Positions 33,474 through 36,690 of a stretch of 36,690 bases of DNA are shown here, one piece after another. Source of the stretch: Olavius algarvensis Gamma 3 endosymbiont (GTDB lineage Bacteria > Pseudomonadota > Gammaproteobacteria > GCA-001735895); assembly GCA_001735895.1 (NCBI GenBank), contig DS021199.1:1025496-1062185 (forward strand), read 5' to 3'. The notes below the pieces were generated by a model. The model was not told where the DNA came from and did not search any database. It saw nothing but the letters and a program-made list of their open reading frames with translations. A program made the position numbers and the translations under genes. Position 1 is the first letter of the stretch. Every line of letters starts with the position of its first letter.

Positions 33474-34124
33474 TTAATCTTCGTTAGCGGCCAGGAATCG
33501 CTGAAACTCGAGCGGGACGTCGGCGCCATAGCTGGCCAGGCCATTTTCCAGAAAATAATCGCGCATCGGCTTACCGTTACCGCTCAGCGCGTTCATTTCC
33601 GATTCCGGGGTCCGCAGCTGCACTGCCGGCCAATGCCCGGGTTGCGGATCGGCGCCCTCGGCGGCAATTTCCAGCGGATCGTCCTCGCTGATCGCCGGAG
33701 TCTTTTCAAGATCCATGAACTGCCAGGTCGCTTCCAGCGGGATATTGTTATGCGGATCGTAAAAATAAATTGACCAGAAAAGACCGTGGTCGACCGCGCC
33801 TTCCACCTCGATGCCTGCCGCCTCGATCCGATCCTTGAGCGCGAATAGCTCTTCCCTGGACTCGACCGTGAAGGAGACATGGTCGAAACCCAAGGGCAAA
33901 TTGCTGCGTTCGCCGGGAAACTTTCGATGCATCACGGTCGCGCCCTCGTACTCGAAAAATGCAACGTGGGTAAGGCCGTCTCCGAGCTGGAAAAAATAGT
34001 GGCGGTAACCGTCATGACCGATGCCGGCGCTTAGTTTCATGCCCAGCAAATCGCGATAAAAACGAATGGTAGTCGGCATGTCATCGGTGATGAAGGCGAG
34101 ATGATTGATACCTTGTAACGTCAT
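33474..34124 (-). CDS. VOC-family (glyoxalase/extradiol dioxygenase-like) protein
   Basis: 216 residues from MTLQGINHLAFITDDM. This start has a good ribosome binding site (GGAG, about 8 bases upstream), while the frame's earlier start at 34199 adds 25 residues unlike the family. Two beta-alpha-beta-beta-beta modules are visible, with likely metal ligands H8 (INHLAF), H82 (FDHVSF) and E131 (IPLEATW). Such proteins are metal-dependent lyases or dioxygenases. About 85 C-terminal residues follow the VOC fold and contain a DPQPGHWPAVQLRTPESE segment. The substrate is unknown. Confidence 0.88.
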   Translation of the reverse strand: MTLQGINHLAFITDDMPTTIRFYRDLLGMKLSAGIGHDGYRHYFFQLGDGLTHVAFFEYEGATVMHRKFPGERSNLPLGFDHVSFTVESREELFALKDRIEAAGIEVEGAVDHGLFWSIYFYDPHNNIPLEATWQFMDLEKTPAISEDDPLEIAAEGADPQPGHWPAVQLRTPESEMNALSGNGKPMRDYFLENGLASYGADVPLEFQRFLAANED

Positions 34125-34242
34125 ATTCCACTCCTGCCGGGTCGTTGGTTGGATCGCCGCGGCAATGCGGCGCAGGACAGCTTGCCATAATACCGCCATC
34201 TTAAGGAAGCGCTGAATGAATCAGAGTTTCCTCAATTAATCG

Positions 34243-34416
34243 TTACCGGCTAAAGACCAAAGTTGTTGCCGCTGTAATCGTTGCCCCGGCAAGATCGGCG
34301 CCTACTATCTGTAACCGATTGAATTTTTTCGGTTTTATCGGACTCGTGGGAATAATCAGTAAACTGCCGTTAGTGACGTAAATGCGCCGCTCGGGGCTAA
34401 TGGGCACCCAATTCAT
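34243..34416 (-). CDS. Possible small hypothetical protein (57 residues)
   Basis: ATG at 34416 with AGGTG five bases upstream on the coding strand, stop at 34243. The product (MNWVPISPERRIYVTNGSLL...) has mixed hydrophobic and basic composition and ends with an Ala/Thr-rich stretch. It lies in the 373-bp gap between the divergent VOC and universal stress genes. No family is recognised. The rest of the gap shows nothing clear beyond the promoter regions it must contain. Low confidence. Confidence 0.28.
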   Translation of the reverse strand: MNWVPISPERRIYVTNGSLLIIPTSPIKPKKFNRLQIVGADLAGATITAATTLVFSR

Positions 34417-34497
34417 CGAACACCTGACACAAATCAACCCTGCCGGAGCCGGCTCGATATAGACTGATTTAGATACTCTAACGGTGAGGGCACGGCC

Positions 34498-35529
34498 ATG
34501 ATACAAAACATACTGACACCAATCGACGGCTCGATGCATGCGCAATCGGCCCTGCAGCTGAGTATCGACCTTGCCGCGAATTACGACGCCCAGATGATAC
34601 TGCTGCATGTCGGGGTTCGCGACGGCAACGTGTCGCAGGAGCTTTACGAAGCCGCATCGCGCGAGCTCGAAGCGGCCGAAAGCAGCGGCCGTGAGACGCC
34701 GATCTGCGCGCACCAATCGCGCCACCATCAAATTCTCGAATATATGGGCCATATGCTGTTGCGCAAGGCGCACGAGCAAGCCAAAAACAAGGGCGTGAAA
34801 CGAGTCGAGACCGCGCTCGACTTTGGCGATGCAGGCGACTGCATTCTGCATCATGCCAGAAACAGATCTGCGGATTTGATCGTCATGGGTAGCCGCGGAT
34901 TCGGCGAACTCAAGGGGCTTGTGCTGGGTAGCGTCTCACACAAGGTATTTCATCTCGCTCCCTGTTCCTGCGTGACGCTAAGCCATAAGGACGGGCAACC
35001 GCCCCCAGAAAAGATCAACCGTATCCTGGTGCCGACCGACGGTTCGACCCAGGCCGACAACGCGGTCGAACTCGCGAGCGACATCGCCGCCAGGCATGGG
35101 GCGAAACTGGTCTTGTTATACGTGATGTGGCGCGGCCCGTCGCTGGAAAACTTTCGCGCCTCGATCAATCTCGATCAACTCAGCGCTAGCACCCGCGACG
35201 AACTCGATCCGGAACAACACCCGATTGCCGAGAATATGAGCGCCAGCTTCATGCCACCGGTTCTGTCGCAGGATGCGTACCGGGAAATCGGCGAACAGGT
35301 GCTCGAGCGCGGGCGACAAACCGCCGAGGACAAAGGTGTCCAGGCTCCGAAGCTGATACTTAAGGAAGGAGATCCGGCGCGCGTAATTGCCGGCACCGCG
35401 CGGCGCAAGCAGGCGGATATGATCGCCATGGGCAGCCGCGGTCTCGGGGGCGTCGAAGGAATGCTCAGCGGCAGCGTATCCTACAAGGTGAGCCACACGG
35501 TGCCCTGTAGCTGCATGATTGTGCGCTGA
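34498..35529 (+). CDS. Tandem-domain universal stress protein (UspA family)
   Basis: 343 residues made of two Usp domains (about 1-160 and 172-343). Each ends with the ATP-binding loop pattern G-x2-G-x9-G-S: MGSRGFGELKGLVLGSVSHK in the first and MGSRGLGGVEGMLSGSVSYK in the second. Each opens with a P-x-D-G-S motif (LTPIDGSMHA, LVPTDGSTQA). Such cytoplasmic proteins accumulate under stress and often bind ATP. The ribosome binding site is GGTGAGGG about 6 bases before ATG. Confidence 0.93.
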   Translation: MIQNILTPIDGSMHAQSALQLSIDLAANYDAQMILLHVGVRDGNVSQELYEAASRELEAAESSGRETPICAHQSRHHQILEYMGHMLLRKAHEQAKNKGVKRVETALDFGDAGDCILHHARNRSADLIVMGSRGFGELKGLVLGSVSHKVFHLAPCSCVTLSHKDGQPPPEKINRILVPTDGSTQADNAVELASDIAARHGAKLVLLYVMWRGPSLENFRASINLDQLSASTRDELDPEQHPIAENMSASFMPPVLSQDAYREIGEQVLERGRQTAEDKGVQAPKLILKEGDPARVIAGTARRKQADMIAMGSRGLGGVEGMLSGSVSYKVSHTVPCSCMIVR

Positions 35530-35540
35530 CACGACGCGGG

Positions 35541-35685
35541 AACCCTTGCGAGGGTTGACTATGGGGCCGCTTACGCCCCAGTGATCCGGCGTGGCCTAAA
35601 GAAACAGGCCACGCTCGTCACTAACGGTACCGCAATAAAGTGTTTGGCGCGGTACGGGCCGAAAAATGCTTACGGTATCGATACC
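35541..35685. other. Cluster of hairpins downstream of the universal stress gene
   Basis: Four inverted repeats occur in 145 bases: AACCCT/AGGGTT (35541-35556), GCGTGGCCT/AGGCCACGC (35589-35597 / 35606-35614), GTACCGC/GCGGTAC (35627-35633 / 35649-35655), and the perfect palindrome CGGTATCGATACCG (35673-35686). They lie between convergent genes, and termination is the simplest role. No long T-tract follows any of them. Confidence 0.4.
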
Positions 35686-35719
35686 GGTGTGACAGGCAAT
35701 TCAGAAACCAATGCCTGCA

Positions 35720-36263
35720 TCATTTTCCGTCTGCGGGCATCAGGGTTCTTATTCTCTTTTGCTCGGCCGACTTGGTCTCGAACTTTGCCCAATAGGTTTC
35801 ATATATTTGCTGAAACTTTTCCTGGTTCGCCGCCAGCCAGGCATCGGCCTCGGCGGACTTCATTTCGGTAACCTTGGTATTTTTGAGCCATTTCGAAAAA
35901 TCGGCCTTTGCGGTGTGGTAATTGGTCGTACCGTTGCGCTTGATCGGTGTCGGCGCAAAGGCGCCGGTACCCCAGTTTGGCCGCAGCAGCACATAGTATC
36001 TCTTACCGGCTTCAACCTCGGCCAGCATAAAATCCGCCGCGAGGCCATTTCCCATGTATACCTTTTTCCCCGGGGTGGTGAGATGAACGAGTTTGCGTCC
36101 CACTCTGAGTTTACCCACGTAATTCAGATCGCCGTTCTCGATTTCAAAAATATCGGCGGGAATCGCTCCGGAGACGTATGAAACCCTCAAAAATACGATT
36201 TGCGCCTTGTCCGCGGGTGCCGGGTCGATCTCGGATCTATCTGTCGCTACCGTAAAGTCGGGG
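35720..36263 (-). pseudogene. Hypothetical protein (possibly DUF2846-like), 5' end removed by IS3
   Basis: About 180 native residues remain (from ...P-D-F-T-V-A-T-D-R-S-E). The open frame continues to 36337, but those first 25 codons lie inside the IS3 element and are not native. The core AQIVFLRVSYVSG ... FEIENGDLNYVGKL ... LTTPGKKVYM ... VEAGKRYYVLL resembles DUF2846-type small lipoproteins (a beta-sandwich with P-G-K and A-G-K turns). A C-terminal helical tail follows (WLAANQEKFQQIYETYWAKF). The missing 5' end presumably encoded the signal peptide, so the remnant is unlikely to be exported even if translated. The family call is tentative. Confidence 0.65.
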
Positions 36264-36330
36264 TGACATGGTCCAATAGATTGATACCACCCAGTTAAGA
36301 GATAATGAAACTTAACTGAGGTAACGATAG

Positions 36331-36624
36331 ATGACAACGAGAAAGAAATATACGAAAGAATTCAAACTGGATGCAGTGAGCCTGGTAACTGATCAGGGCT
36401 ACAGCCGGGCGGAAGCAGCGCGAAGCCTGGGCATCAATGCCAATATGCTGTGCCGATGGGTGCAAGAGGAACAATCGGGTGATGGCCAGGCTTTCCGTGG
36501 GAACGGCAAGCTGACACCGGATCAGGAAGAGAACCGTCGACTTAAAGCTGAAATCAAACGCCTGAAGATGGAGAAAGAAATCTTAAAAAAGGCGACGGTA
36601 TTCTTTGCAGCAGAAACGAAATGA
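36331..36624 (+). CDS. IS3 OrfA (helix-turn-helix protein), intact
   Basis: 97 residues: N-terminal helix-turn-helix (KKYTKEFKLDAVSLV ... YSRAEAARSLGINANMLCRWVQ) that recognises the IS ends, and a C-terminal leucine-zipper-like helix (EENRRLKAEIKRLKMEKEILKKA). It ends TGA at 36622-36624, overlapping the orfB ATG as ATGA. The zero-frame codons TTA-AAA-AAG near the end provide the slip site for the OrfAB fusion. Confidence 0.95.
   Translation: MTTRKKYTKEFKLDAVSLVTDQGYSRAEAARSLGINANMLCRWVQEEQSGDGQAFRGNGKLTPDQEENRRLKAEIKRLKMEKEILKKATVFFAAETK
36585..36591 (+). promoter_or_regulatory. Programmed -1 frameshift site A-AAA-AAG
   Basis: The heptamer A-AAA-AAG lies in phase with orfA (codons TTA AAA AAG at 36583-36591), and orfB is in the -1 frame. 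This is the canonical IS3-family signal for making the OrfAB transposase. The same position in copy 1 is deleted. Confidence 0.9.
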
Positions 36625-36690
36625 AATACTCGTTTATCACCCAACACAAGAATACCTTTCCCGTTCGCCTGATGTGTCAGGTGCTGGGTG
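36621..36690 (+). CDS. IS3 OrfB transposase, start only
   Basis: ATG at 36621 in the -1 frame relative to orfA. The first 23 codons (MKYSFITQHKNTFPVRLM...) equal those of copy 1, and the window ends inside the gene. The catalytic domain lies beyond the edge. Confidence 0.9.
   Translation, partial: MKYSFITQHKNTFPVRLMCQVLG

Larger units (their letters stand above)
36264..36690 (+). mobile_element. IS3-family insertion sequence, copy 2 (left part)
   Basis: Starts TGACATGGTCCAATAG at 36264 and, as far as the window goes, matches copy 1 (24112 onward) except that it has 13 extra bases, 36579-36591. The target-side flank is GGG (36261-36263); the right end is outside the window. The near-identity of the copies implies recent transposition. 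Confidence 0.92.

Noticed and set aside
36264-36337. Start of the hypothetical minus-strand gene at 36337
   Set aside because: These codons are IS3 sequence identical to the other copy, so they are not the native start.

Overview
The window looks like a chromosomal segment of a free-living gammaproteobacterium. The evidence is a complete-looking MSHA-type (mannose-sensitive haemagglutinin, type IV) pilus locus, the gammaproteobacterial blocks trmL / gpsA-secB-rhodanese and envC-ctpA-polysaccharide deacetylase, moderately high GC coding sequence, and tightly packed operons with many ATGA overlaps. The species cannot be told from the sequence.

Layout. Bases 1-637 are the end of an IS1182-like element that has cut off the 3' end of a secretin gene. 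Bases 638-5117 (minus strand) hold an NtrC-type response regulator, an ExeA/MshM-like ATPase fused to a membrane anchor and periplasmic domain, and the truncated secretin. Bases 5330-18336 are the pilus locus, read right to left: mshI, mshI2, mshJ, mshK, mshL, mshM, mshN, mshE, mshG, mshF, then mshC, mshD, mshO, mshP, with the major pilin mshA inverted between mshF and mshC. mshM carries an in-frame amber codon. Together these genes would encode the ATPase, platform, alignment complex, secretin and pilins of one surface pilus. The MshE N-terminus suggests c-di-GMP control.

Bases 18575-26182 are housekeeping: trmL, gpsA, secB, a membrane rhodanese, an ArsR-family regulator with the cysteine pattern of persulfide sensors, and divergently envC, ctpA and a polysaccharide deacetylase. 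A 1254-bp IS3-family element (24112-25365, target duplication CAG) sits in the last codons of ctpA and rewrites its C-terminus. This copy has lost the 13 bp containing the A-AAA-AAG frameshift site. A second copy at the right edge keeps the site and has cut off the 5' end of a hypothetical gene.

Bases 26210-36263 are accessory: an amidase; an OmpR-type response regulator/histidine kinase pair; and, divergent from that pair, an unrecognised operon. The operon holds a 53-codon ORF, a coiled-coil multi-span membrane protein, and a VWA-like lipoprotein whose signal peptide is frameshifted at a T7 tract. Three 11-bp-phased TTTTnAC repeats lie upstream of it. This two-component/membrane/VWA-lipoprotein cluster is the best candidate here for an undescribed system. 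A flavin reductase-like protein, a VOC-family protein and a tandem universal stress protein follow. No rRNA, tRNA or CRISPR array was recognised.
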